64,000 nucleotides of DNA, from assembly GCF_964656455.1 (NCBI RefSeq), contig NC_135717.1, positions 4,526,001 through 4,590,000 of the forward strand, written 5' to 3'. The DNA is from Halichoerus grypus. Its lineage: Eukaryota > Chordata > Mammalia > Carnivora > Phocidae. Both the position numbers and the translations under genes were made by a program. This document shows, in pieces, positions 23,146-64,000 of the stretch. Position 1 is the first letter of the stretch; each line of letters starts with the position of its first letter. The notes below the pieces were generated by a model. It was given only the letters and a program-made list of their open reading frames with translations. It did not search any database and was not told the origin of the DNA.

Positions 23146-23332
23146 TTATTTATTTTAGAGAGAGAGGGAGAGAGTGCATGGGGTGGGGGGAGAGGAGCAG
23201 AGAGAGAATCACAATCAGACTCCACACTGAGTGCAGAGCCTGATGCAGGGCTCGATCCCACGACCCTGAGATCGTGACCTGAGCCAAAATCAAGAGTCCG
23301 ACGCTTAACTGACTGAGCCAGCCAGGCGCCCC
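23146..23332 (-). mobile_element. Can-SINE
   Basis: ATTTATTTATTTTAGAGAG start and GAGCCAGCCAGGCGCCCC end. The T-rich start is shortened. Confidence 0.9.
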
Positions 23333-23482
23333 AAGAATAGCATTTTGCTTCTGTGGTCTTCCTCCCCAAAACTATAACCAGTCTAACTATGAGAAAAATA
23401 TCAGGCATACCCAACTGAGAACATGCTGTGAAATAGCTAACCAATACTCCTGAAAACTGTCCATTGAAAAAGAGAGAGAGAG

Positions 23483-23679
23483 GGCGCCTGGGTGGCTCAG
23501 TTGGTTAAGCGACTGCCTTCGGCTCAGGTCATGGTCCCGGAGTCCTGGGATCGAGTCCCACATCGGGCTCCTGGCTCGGCGGGGAGCCTGCTTCTCCCTC
23601 TGACCCTCTCCCCTCTCATGCTATTTCTCTCTCTCTCTCTTTCTCAAATAAATAAATAAATAAAATCTTTAAAAAAAAA
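23483..23679 (+). mobile_element. Can-SINE in a GA-rich target
   Basis: Near-consensus copy whose target-site duplication is AAAGAGAGAGAGAG. The downstream GA tract has grown to about 30 bases. Confidence 0.93.
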
Positions 23680-24236
23680 AGAGAGAGAGAGAGAGGGAGG
23701 GAAGAGGAGAACGAGAAGAACAAGAAGAGTACTAAAGATTGTATTTAATAAATTTGTTAAAAGCTATTAAAAAAAACCTGTCAAGGTAATCAAAACCAAG
23801 GAAACTCCCACATATTAGAGGAGGCTAGGGTGACATGATAACTATGTGGCATCCTGGATTGGGTCTTGGGACAGAGAAAGGACATTAGGTAAAAACTAAG
23901 AAACTCTGAATTAGTTAATAATAATGGATCAATGTTAGTTCATTAATCGTGACAGAGTTACCATAGTAACATAAGATGTCAGCAGCAAGGGACATTGGAT
24001 GTGAAATGAACATTGGATACGTATATGAAAACTCTGTACTGTCTTTGAAATCTTTCTGTGAATCTAAAACTACTCTAAAATAAAAGCTTATGTTTTAAAA
24101 GATGGTCTGTAGCTTTTGGGAACACAATTGAATTGTCAGAAGGACATAATTATAGTGAATATAATAATAATCACATAATGCATACCATGTGCCACACTGG
24201 GGGCCTTCCTCGAGATTCCCATAAGATCACTTAGGG

Positions 24237-24409
24237 TGGGTCAGTTGGTTAAGGTTTTGGTTTCGGCTCAGATCATGATCTCAGGGTCATGATCTCAGGG
24301 TTGTGTGTTCACGCCCTGCGTTGGGCTCTCCATTGAGCAGGGGAGTCTGCTTCCCCTCTCCTTCTACCTCTGCCCCCACCTCAAATAAATAAATAAATCT
24401 TAAAAAAAA
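24237..24409 (+). mobile_element. Can-SINE, 5'-shortened, with internal repeat
   Basis: ATCACTTAGGG is duplicated on both sides. The first bases of the head are missing (starts TGGGTCAGTTGG). The word TCATGATCTCAGGG occurs twice in tandem before the B box. Confidence 0.88.
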
Positions 24410-24484
24410 AAATCACTTAGGGCAGCCTTGGGAGGAGAATGCACTTCCTTCTGTTATAGGGCTGGGACCTCAGGGTAAGGTTTA

Positions 24485-24970
24485 TTAATGTACTCACTCC
24501 TTTTACAAATACTGAGCACCCACTATGCGCCAATTACTATTCTAGGTTCTATAGGTATAGCAATGATGAAAACAGAAATCTCTGCCCTCCTGAGGCTTGT
24601 ATTCTAATGGGCAGGAGCAGACATGAAACAAGATAAATCAGCAAACACATGGCATGTGGATGGTGAGAAGTACTAGGAAGAAGCAGAAAGCAGGGAAGGG
24701 AAGAGAAATAGGATGGAACAGGAGACATCTGAACAGATTTGGGAGGTGGGGACAGATTCTAGGTGGAGGGAAGAGTTAGTGCAAAGGCCCTGAGGTCTGT
24801 GTAAAAAGTCAGAGAGGTGCAAGAGGCCTGACCGGATAGGGTCCCACAGGCCATGGTGAGGACTTAAGCGATGGGTTGGGTTTTGAGCAGAGGAGTGACA
24901 GGATCTGACTTTGGATTGACCGGATCATTCTGGATTCTATGCTGACTGCAGGGACAAAGGGAAGACCAGT
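24485..24970 (+). repeat. Old L2/MIR-class repeat, long copy
   Basis: ATTACTATTCTAGGTTCTAT, CTTGTATTCTAATGGGCAGG, then GTGCAAAGGCCCTGAGGTC and GGATCATTCTGGATTCTATG. Same family as the piece at 9522-9655. Confidence 0.55.
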
Positions 24971-25717
24971 GAGGAGGCTGGGAGACCAGTCCAGAAGAGG
25001 GATCATGGTGGCTTGGACCACGGTGGTGGCAGTGGCAGTGGAGAGAAGTAGGTGGGTTCTGGTTATAATTCAAAAGTAGAAGGTGGCATCCATAGGATTG
25101 GATAGTGTTTGAGTTTGACTTGTACAACAAAGTGAGGAGTCAAGGACACCAGCCCTTCTCAGCAGCACCCACCCAAGCGTCTCCAGGGGTCTCTTTTCCC
25201 AAACCTGTGGACACCCCTTCCTGCCCCCTAGGAAACCCACAGCTTGGCTCAACCTTCTGAGACTGGGGTGGGAAATACCAGGGCACATTTTGAGCCTTTT
25301 TGTTCATCCTGGGCAAAGCCTTAAAGAAGGCAGAACATGAAACATGGAGCGAGGATCCAGGCTGGACTGCATTGTCCTTCTGTGGTCAATGCCAGGGTCC
25401 TGGAACTCTATGTCTTCCCAAGGGCTGACAGAGGGTGGAGGCTGGGGAGGGTCAAAGCCTACCTCAGCTGCTCAGAAGCCAGTGTGACTTGGGACAGGTC
25501 CCTTCATTTCTCTGAAGCTCTATCTTCTCCTCTCTAAATTGGAGGTAACAATTCTGACTTTGTTAGGAGAGCATAACAAACAAATGGGATTTAAAAATAT
25601 ATGAAAATTGCCAGCCCGTGATCGGGTCTGGCTCAGTGTGTCATTTCCCCCATCTCCTGTAAGTTACAGGATTTAGGAGTATAGCCCTCAAGTAATTCAA
25701 GTTTTAAAAATCAACTT
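24971..25717. other. Intergenic; MIR piece in the middle
   Basis: No gene. About 25470-25645 is a worn sense MIR (GTGACTTGGGACAGGTCCCT, CATTTCTCTGAAGC). The rest is unassigned. Confidence 0.5.
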
Positions 25718-25921
25718 TAGGGGTGCCTAGGTGGTGCAGTCGGTTAAGTATCTGACGCTTGGTTTCAGCTCGGGTCATGATCTCAGCATCCTGGGATCGA
25801 GCCCTGTGTCGGGCTCTGTGCTACATGGAGTCTGCTTGAGATTCTCTTCTCCCTCTGTGCCTCCCCCACCCCCATGCTCACTCTCTCTCTCTCAAATAAA
25901 TAAATCTTTAAAAAAATAAAA
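25718..25921 (+). mobile_element. Can-SINE
   Basis: Head GGGGTGCCTAGGTGGTGCAG, tail AATAAATAAATCTTTAAAA. Flanked by perfect AAAAATCAACTTTA duplications. Confidence 0.93.
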
Positions 25922-26089
25922 TAAAAATCAACTTTATTAAGGTATATACAACAAACTGTATACATATGAAGTGTACAAGTTCTCTCAAGGTCCTTTGCAG
26001 TTCACCCTTGCCTCTACATTGGCCCCAGAAATCACTGATCTGCTTTCTGATGTTACAGATCAGTTTGCTTGTTATAGAATTTAATATAG

Positions 26090-26286
26090 GAGCGCCTGGG
26101 TGGCTCAGTTGATTAAGCGACTGCCTTCGGCTCAGGTCATGATCCTGGAGTCCCTGGATCGAGTCCCGCATCGGGCTCCCTGCTCAGCAGGGAGTCTGCT
26201 TCTCCCTCTGACCCTCCCCTCTCTCATGTGCTCTCTCTCATTCTCTCTCTCTCAAATAAATAAATAAAATCTTTAAAAAAAAAAAA
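26090..26286 (+). mobile_element. Can-SINE, near consensus
   Basis: Full copy with AGAATTTAATATA on both sides, inserted in the L1 above. Confidence 0.94.
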
Positions 26287-26609
26287 AGAATTTAATATAA
26301 ATGGAATCATAGAGCCTCTTGTTACCAGCTTCTTTCACTTAGCATAACGTTTTTGAGGCTCACTCATGTGTATCAGTAATTCATTTCTTATTATAATAGA
26401 GTAGCATTCCATTGCATAGATATACCTCAGTCTGTTTATCCATTTGCCTGTAGATCGATGTATAAACTGTTTCCAGTTTGGGGCTTTTGTGAATAGTGCT
26501 GCTATAAACATTCATGTTCAAGTCTTTACATGGACATACACTGTTATTTCTCTTGGGGACATAAATATCTAGGATGGGTGGTTTGCATGATAAGTGTACA
26601 TTTAGCTTT

Positions 26610-26827
26610 TTTTTTTTATTTTTAAACAATTTTTTTTTTAAGATTTTATTTATTTATTTGAGAGAGAGAGAATGAGAGAGACCGAGTACATGAGAGGGGG
26701 GAGGGTCAGAGGGAGAAGCAGACTCCCTGCCGAGCAGGGAGCCCGATGCAGGACTCGATCCAGGGACTCCAGGATCATGACCTGAGCCGAAGGCAGTCGC
26801 TTAACCAACTGAGCCACCCAGGCGCCC
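26610..26827 (-). mobile_element. Can-SINE, near consensus
   Basis: TTTAAGATTTTATTTATTTA start and CCACCCAGGCGCCCA end. TAGC plus T run flanks both sides. Confidence 0.93.
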
Positions 26828-26837
26828 AGCTTTTTTT

Positions 26838-26937
26838 TTTTTAAGTAGGTCCCATGCCCAACGTGGGGCTTGAACTCACGACCCTGAGACTAAGAGCCAA
26901 GTGCTCTACCAACTAAGCCAGCCAGACCATCAAGCAG
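26838..26937 (-). mobile_element. Short tRNA-like Can-SINE variant
   Basis: CCCAACGTGGGGCTTGAACT, ACGACCCTGAGACTAAGAG and CTCTACCAACTAAGCCAGCC read as the tRNA-derived part only, without the CT-rich middle. The same short form occurs at 51708-51825 and 53701-53814. Confidence 0.8.
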
Positions 26938-27040
26938 TATTCCATAATGGTTTTACCATTTTACATCCCCATCAGCAGGTCAGGTGATGCCATTTTTTAC
27001 CATCTAGAGAAACATCAGTTTGTTAATCAAGAAGACAAAA

Positions 27041-27148
27041 GAGGGGCGCCTGGATGGCTCAGTCAGTTAAGGTCTTGATCTCAGGGTTGTGAGTTCAAGC
27101 CCCGTGTCGGGCTCCACACTGGGCATGGAGCCTACTTAAAAAAAAGAC
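27041..27148 (+). mobile_element. Can-SINE, short form
   Basis: GGGGCGCCTGGATGGCTCAG head, GTTCAAGCCCCGTGTCGGGC B-box part, ends CATGGAGCCTACTTAAAAA. AGACAAAAGAG duplications on both sides. Confidence 0.9.
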
Positions 27149-27410
27149 AAAAGAGCGTGCCAAGTAAAGCCACCCGTGTGAGTATCACTGTTTATGCATA
27201 ATTACCATGCAGCACAACAACTACATGGTCTGGTAGGCATTTGGAGCTGTGCTCAAAGGGGTATTCTATTCCAGCATCAGTCAGTCTTTGACCATGCTCT
27301 GTGGACACTGGTTCACTCACAGTTTGGGGGGTTTTCTCCCAAAGAGGATATACTGTAAACTCCCTAGCAGAGTTTGTAACGTAAATGAGACTAGAGAACA
27401 TATACAGACA

Positions 27411-27463
<53 letters not shown>
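27411..27463. repeat. (TC)n(AC)n microsatellite
   Basis: About 7 TC units followed by about 20 AC units, perfect. Confidence 0.97.
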
Positions 27464-27467
<4 letters not shown>

Positions 27468-27544
27468 CTTGGAGCACCTTTGGGTAAGCAAACTCTGGAA
27501 AACATCCAGCTCAATTGTCATGACCTATTAAGAGTATCGCCCAG

Positions 27545-27735
27545 GGGCGCTTGGGTGGCTGTCGGTTAAGCCTCCGACTCTTGATCTTGTCTCATGTCCT
27601 GATCTCAGAGTTGTGAACTCAAACCGGGTTGCATTCTGCTCTGGGTGTGGAGTCTACTTAAGATTCTCTCTCTCCCTCTCCCTCTGCCCCTCCCCACCTC
27701 TCTCTCTCTCAAAAAAAAAAAAAAAAAAAAAAAAG
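27545..27735 (+). mobile_element. Can-SINE, diverged head
   Basis: GGGGCGCTTGGGTGGCTGTC with small losses in the A box, then the CT-rich middle and a 24-A tail. AAGAGTAT-type duplications flank it. Confidence 0.9.
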
Positions 27736-27779
27736 AGTATTGTCCCATCCATCTGATCCCCAGCTCCCACAGCCTGGGA

Positions 27780-28990
27780 TTTAATAAAAAAATTTTAATT
27801 TTAGAATAGTGTTGGGTGTGCAGAAAAGCTGGGACGGTAGCTCTCCGTTGCCCCACACCTGATGTCTCCAATATATTGCTGGCGTCTGACGTTACTATGG
27901 TACGTTTGTCACAACTAATGAACTAATGTTGATCCATTGTCATTAGTTAGTTCTGATTCCTCAGTTTTTACCTAATGTCCTTTCTCTGCCCCAGGATCCC
28001 ACATTGCATCTAGTCATCAGGTCTCCTTAGGCCCCTCCAACTTGTGACAGTCTCTCAGACTTCCCTTGTTTTTGTTGACCTCGGCAGTTTTGAAAAGTCA
28101 AGTATGTTTTCTCTGTATCAGTATGGACCGGTGGATATTCATTTTATTTGGGTTATAATCCAACACTATTTTATTGACTTTGTTGCTCAAATTGTTCCAG
28201 CACTGGCCCCTGGGAGCCCTTTCAGCTGGCTCCTATGTCCCTTTAACAAACCCCATATTTTTAGAATGTCCCTCAATTTAAGTATGTCTGATGTTTTTCC
28301 TCCTCATAGCCGGACTGGTTATGGGTTTAGGAGAGGAAGGTCACAGAAGCTAAGTGCCATTCACATCACATCAGATAAAGGGCACATGCCATCAACCTGA
28401 TTTCTCCCCATTGCTGTTAACCTTGATCACCTGTCTAAGGTTGTGTTTGTCAGTTTCTCCGCTGTAAAGTACTGTGACCCCCACCCCTTCATTCTGTCCT
28501 TGTTGGAAGGAAGTCACTATGGAAGGAAGCCCACACTTAAAGGGGGGAAGTTATAAATTATTTGGAATTCTTCTGCATGGGAGATATGTCTCTTCTCCCC
28601 TATTTATTCAACCATTTGTTTACATCAGTATAGACTCATGGATATTCATTTTATACTTTGGGTTATAATCCAGTACTATGTTATTTATTTTCTGCTCAAA
28701 TTGTTCCATCTTTGGCCAATGAAATCTCTCTCAATTTGCTCTTGTGTCCCTTTGACAAACCCCATCGTACATGGGTGCATGCACTTGATGGTGAGGATGT
28801 GTGTGTGTGTGTATGTGTGTGTGTGTGTGTGTGTTTAGCACTTGTGTACTCTCTGGCGCTAGAAGATGCTCTAGGCTCATCCTGTGTCCTTCCTGCCCCA
28901 GGCCTAGAATCAGTCATTTCTCTAAGCATCCCGGGCTCCTTTTATTGGAGAATGATATTAGAAGCCAAGATCTGGCACTAGATGTGCTCA
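27780..28990 (-). repeat. L1M-type LINE-1 3'UTR, antisense
   Basis: GTTACTATGGTACGTTTGTC, TTTTTACCTAATGTCCTTTC, CTTGATCACCTGTCTAAGG and TTGGGTTATAATCCAGTAC are antisense 3'UTR words. The last 600 bases are the inverted counterpart of 22640-23140. Confidence 0.7.
28797..28833. repeat. (TG)n microsatellite
   Basis: TG repeat with one TA interruption, in the L1 copy. Open frames across it are artefacts. Confidence 0.95.
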
Positions 28991-29595
28991 TTGCTGCCAG
29001 GGTACCTTGCTTCCACGCCCTCTTGCTGACAGAATAAGCAGACATACATTCATATACTAATCTATGCATGTACACAGATCAATAAATATTTCTATATGTG
29101 TCCATCTGCAGCTGTAGTAAGCTGAGCATGAGTTCATACTGACGTCCCCGACTCTAATCCAGTACCGCACGGATTATTCTAGCCTTCCCCTTTGCTTGCC
29201 TGTAACCTCCCACTCCACCAGAGAGAAACCTGGCTGCCACAGTTCATTTACTTAAGTGTTCGACTCCAGCATGCACGTGTGATTTCAGAACTGTTAACCC
29301 GCACCCCGTGGGAAACAGCTTCCCCCGCTGGAGGCGTTGTGTGCAGCTCCACATGCCTTTAGTTTTGCAGATTCCACTCACTTCCAAAGTTACTTCGGTA
29401 AGCATCTTTTTGCCCATCCAAACCTTTTTTCCTGGGCTGGATCTCCCCTTCTTCTGACGATAAATCTGACCGTCGGGGCTCCGGCAGTGATATTCTCCGT
29501 GGAGACTGGGTCCCCATGCCCTCCTGAGTCTCATCAGTCCCCTCTGCCATCGCTGGACTGAGGGACACCCCCTCCTCTCAAAACAGCCTAGATGA
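28991..29595. other. Intergenic, no gene or named repeat
   Basis: Unassigned sequence of moderate GC. Overlapping short frames on both strands have no family resemblance. Confidence 0.4.
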
Positions 29596-29803
29596 GGGCG
29601 CCTGGGTGGCTCAGTCGGTTAAGCGACTGCCTTCGGCTCAGGTCATGATCCTGGAGTCCCGGGATCGAGTCCCGCATCGGGCTCCCTGCTCAGCCGGGGA
29701 GTCTGCTTCTCCCTCTGACCCTTCTCCCTCTCGTGCTCTCTGTCTCTCACTCTCTCTCAAATAAATAAATAAAATCTTTAAAAAAAACAAAAAAACAAAA
29801 AAA
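29596..29803 (+). mobile_element. Can-SINE, near consensus
   Basis: GGGCGCCTGGGTGGCTCAGT head, tail with AAAACAAAAAAACAAAAA. Perfect 15-base duplications AAACAGCCTAGATGA at 29581-29595 and 29804-29818, so likely young. Confidence 0.95.
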
Positions 29804-29818
29804 AAACAGCCTAGATGA

Positions 29819-31880
29819 ACCCTCTCGACCCACCTGCCAAGCTCCATGACCTCATGGGTGGACCCAGCCCATGGCCCAGCTCCAGCCAGCCTTCACTCCT
29901 GTCTGAGCATCGTTGCTTGCCCCCCAGGACCACTCAGCAGGGGCCGGCCACTCTGGGCCCTGGCCAAGCTGTCCAGCCATCCTGCTGGTCTGCCTGGTAA
30001 CTGGGGCCTTCTCAGGTTACTCGGAGGATCACTTTGCCTTAGAAACTCCAGCTGTCACCTCGGGTGCATCAGTAACTGACGCCAAGGCCCTGAGCAGCAG
30101 AGGGCTGGCAACAAGCTAGTGTCCTCAGGCATTCCACAAGCCCTGTGCTCTGTCCCTGCAACCACTGAACTTGCCAGTGAGGAAGGTGAGCAAACCTGGG
30201 AGCGTGGGGTTCGGCCCCCAATATTCTGGGACGGGCGGCCCTGGGATGCCTCCCTCTCATGCCCTGAGATAGTCCATCAGCCCTGCCAGGAGCCTGGATT
30301 CCAGTTTCTGGGTGAAGGTGAGAGAGCAGAGAGCGATCCACACCAGGAGCTCGGGGTGGGTGGGAGAGGGCTTGAGTCACTCTGCAGGGCTGGGGACACA
30401 CAGGAGGGCTTGACCTGGTGTAGAAGCCCAGCAGGGTCCGAGTGATGGCAGCCCCTTTGGATCCGTGGGCTCCACAGGCTGGGTGTAGAGGAGCTAGGCA
30501 TTGTCTGCTCTGGCCTCTGAGAGGCAGCCTTGCCACAGCTGTGTCCCCAGCCCCAAATTCAGAGCTGCCAGCCCGCCCCTCTTTGGTTGTGGAGGAGCTG
30601 ACTACTTCTCACGGTACAAGAACTGACCTCAGGCTCCTCTAAGACGTGGTGATGCCCCATCTGGGCCCAGTGCACCCAGGAGTCCAGCAAAGCCACCAAA
30701 CGACAGAGTAAGTGTCCCCGAGGCCCCGGGGCAGCATGGCCACCTGGCAGAGGAGGACCAGGTCCCCTGGGATGGGCTCGGGAGGCAGCTGGCCAGCCTT
30801 GGGGTGTGACAGCCTCCACCACACCCAGGTGAGGAGTGTTCACACTGTCCTCTGGTGTCCCGGTGAGACCGATTCTCTCTGGTTGTCCCTTAAGTGTCCC
30901 TGGTTCTTCCTAGTCCACATTGCTGCTGGAACCCCGGGTCTCCTCCTCGCCCCAATTCCCCAGCCGCTAAGACGTGTTCAGGTGTCTTGGGAGAGGGAGC
31001 TATGGGCAGATGACTCCATGTGGAGGGCCTTCAAATCCAGCCCTCAGATGTTCTCTGAAGCCATAGTCAGGAAGTCCTCAGAACTAAGGACCCTTCCCCG
31101 GAAAACAGAGCCTTCACACCACATACGGCCTACAGTTTCAGAGGCTGTCCGTGGACTGTGAACAACCCCTGCCCTAAACAGACCTACAGGAACACACATA
31201 GATTGTTCCATCCAGGACAGTCACCCTCGCCTCCCTGGGCTGAGTTTGTTAACCTCAAATATAAAAGTTATTTTTCCAGGAAAAATGGGTTAACCCAGGA
31301 ATGGTAGAGAATAGCAATTCAGGACAAGCAAGCTATGGCAAAAGCCATAGACGAGTCCAACAAACAAAGGAGAGGAACTTTATAGAGAAGAACAAGGAAG
31401 CTGGAGGGGTGGTTTTGAACAGAAGTCCATTGGAGAGAAGCAAGAGATGGGGGTGATCATGGTTCCTCATTGGCTGAGTTGCAGGGGCGGTCCTTTTCTT
31501 GTAGGAGAGGCAATGTACATCTTTTCCTGTTGGACTTGTAATCGATGATTCTTTTCTGTTTGATGATTCTTCTGTCGGGCTTTGGAATAGATAGTCCTTA
31601 CTGTAATTGAGGGAGAATTATATGGCTCCCCCTTCTGGCCTCCTGACTCTGTTTTAGGAGGTCTCCCTTTATTAATGTTCACTTTTGTGTCTCCCGCCCA
31701 CTCACCAGCCCCCACGATCTGGCCTCTTTTGGAGGACAGAGGCACCCCCTCCCCTAGACCCAGGAGCTCAGAGACCTCCAAATCAGCCATACCATGCTTC
31801 CCCAAGGAAGTCAAAAAGGAGAGTCATACAATTCAAAAGGCAAATACCCGCCAAAGTCAGTAGGAATTTGTGAGCTCATG
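29819..31880. other. Intergenic upstream of GRID2IP, no gene seen
   Basis: GC-rich single-copy-looking sequence to about 31160, with many short frames and a donor-like GTAAGT at 30708-30713. It then becomes less GC-rich sequence that may include an unidentified LTR (31380-31860). It could hold a non-coding first exon or enhancer of GRID2IP, but nothing in the sequence proves this. Confidence 0.4.
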
Positions 31881-31967
31881 TCACTGAGAAGTCCTTTTGT
31901 CACATGGACGTAGGTGAATTTCAGGCACAGCTGGATCCAGGAGTTGAGACACTATCTTAAGACCTAA

Positions 31968-64000
<32,033 letters not shown>

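Larger units (their letters stand above)
22400..24105 (+). repeat. L1M-type LINE-1 3'UTR, sense, split by two SINEs
   Basis: CCACTTGCCAAAGATGGAAC, CCTCAGGCAGGTGATCAAGG, then after the SINEs CTGTACTGTCTTTGAAATCT and the end signal AAATAAAAGCTTA. It is the inverted partner of the copy at 27780-28990. Confidence 0.65.
25922..27035 (-). repeat. L1M-type LINE-1 3' end, antisense, split by SINEs
   Basis: Reads TATTAAGGTATATACAAC, then TAAATGGAATCATAGAGCCT, TTTCACTTAGCATAACG, GCATTCCATTGCATAG, and after the nest at 26610-26937 continues with ATTTTACATCCCCATCAGC. Confidence 0.75.

Noticed and set aside
29844..31161. Upstream gene or 5' exons of GRID2IP in the GC-rich stretch
   Set aside because: Donor-like and acceptor-like words exist but no conserved peptide or coherent exon chain can be assembled.

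Overview
The window is vertebrate, specifically mammalian, nuclear DNA with two split protein-coding genes in a repeat-rich background. Roughly thirty tRNA-derived Can-SINEs (A/B-box head, CT-rich middle, AATAAA-rich tail, usually with visible target-site duplications) mark it as carnivoran. Their sequence fits the arctoid caniforms (bears, mustelids, seals) better than dog- or cat-type SINEs. The species itself is not asserted.

Left part (1 to about 8.5 kb): the 5' five coding exons of ZDHHC4, a DHHC palmitoyltransferase, on the minus strand. It starts from a CpG-island promoter at about 7.9-8.5 kb and runs off the left edge; the last ~97 residues lie outside. Its introns hold LINE-1 pieces, SINEs and a Charlie-like hAT transposon fossil that still carries an open 79-codon piece of transposase C-terminus.

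Middle part (about 8.5 to 32 kb): an intergenic region with no gene I can support. It holds SINEs, old LINE-1 3' ends (including an inverted pair at 22.6-23.1 and 28.4-29.0 kb), MIR/L2-type repeats, a probable class I LTR, an MLT1-like LTR piece, microsatellites and stretches of unassigned sequence.

Right part (32.1 to 64 kb): GRID2IP (delphilin) on the plus strand. This is the Purkinje-cell postsynaptic scaffold and formin that binds glutamate receptor delta-2. I resolve 20 complete coding exons (1,126 codons, all phases consistent) and the first 12 bases of exon 21, where the window ends. Domain order is PDZ1, harmonin-N-like, PDZ2, harmonin-N-like, proline-rich FH1, FH2. The 5-residue palmitoylated start of the short isoform (MSCLG) is at 41157-41170. 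A further candidate first exon in a CpG island at 45419-45453 would splice in the same phase. Exon 7 has a candidate upstream acceptor that adds 61 in-frame codons.

The two genes lie head to head, the arrangement known for this locus on human 7p22.1. One encodes a protein palmitoyltransferase and the other a scaffold whose short isoform is N-terminally palmitoylated. This is suggestive, but nothing here shows a functional link. I found no bacterial-style system, CRISPR array or genuinely new gene family. The points of most interest are the N-terminal isoform choices of GRID2IP and the alternative exon 7 start.
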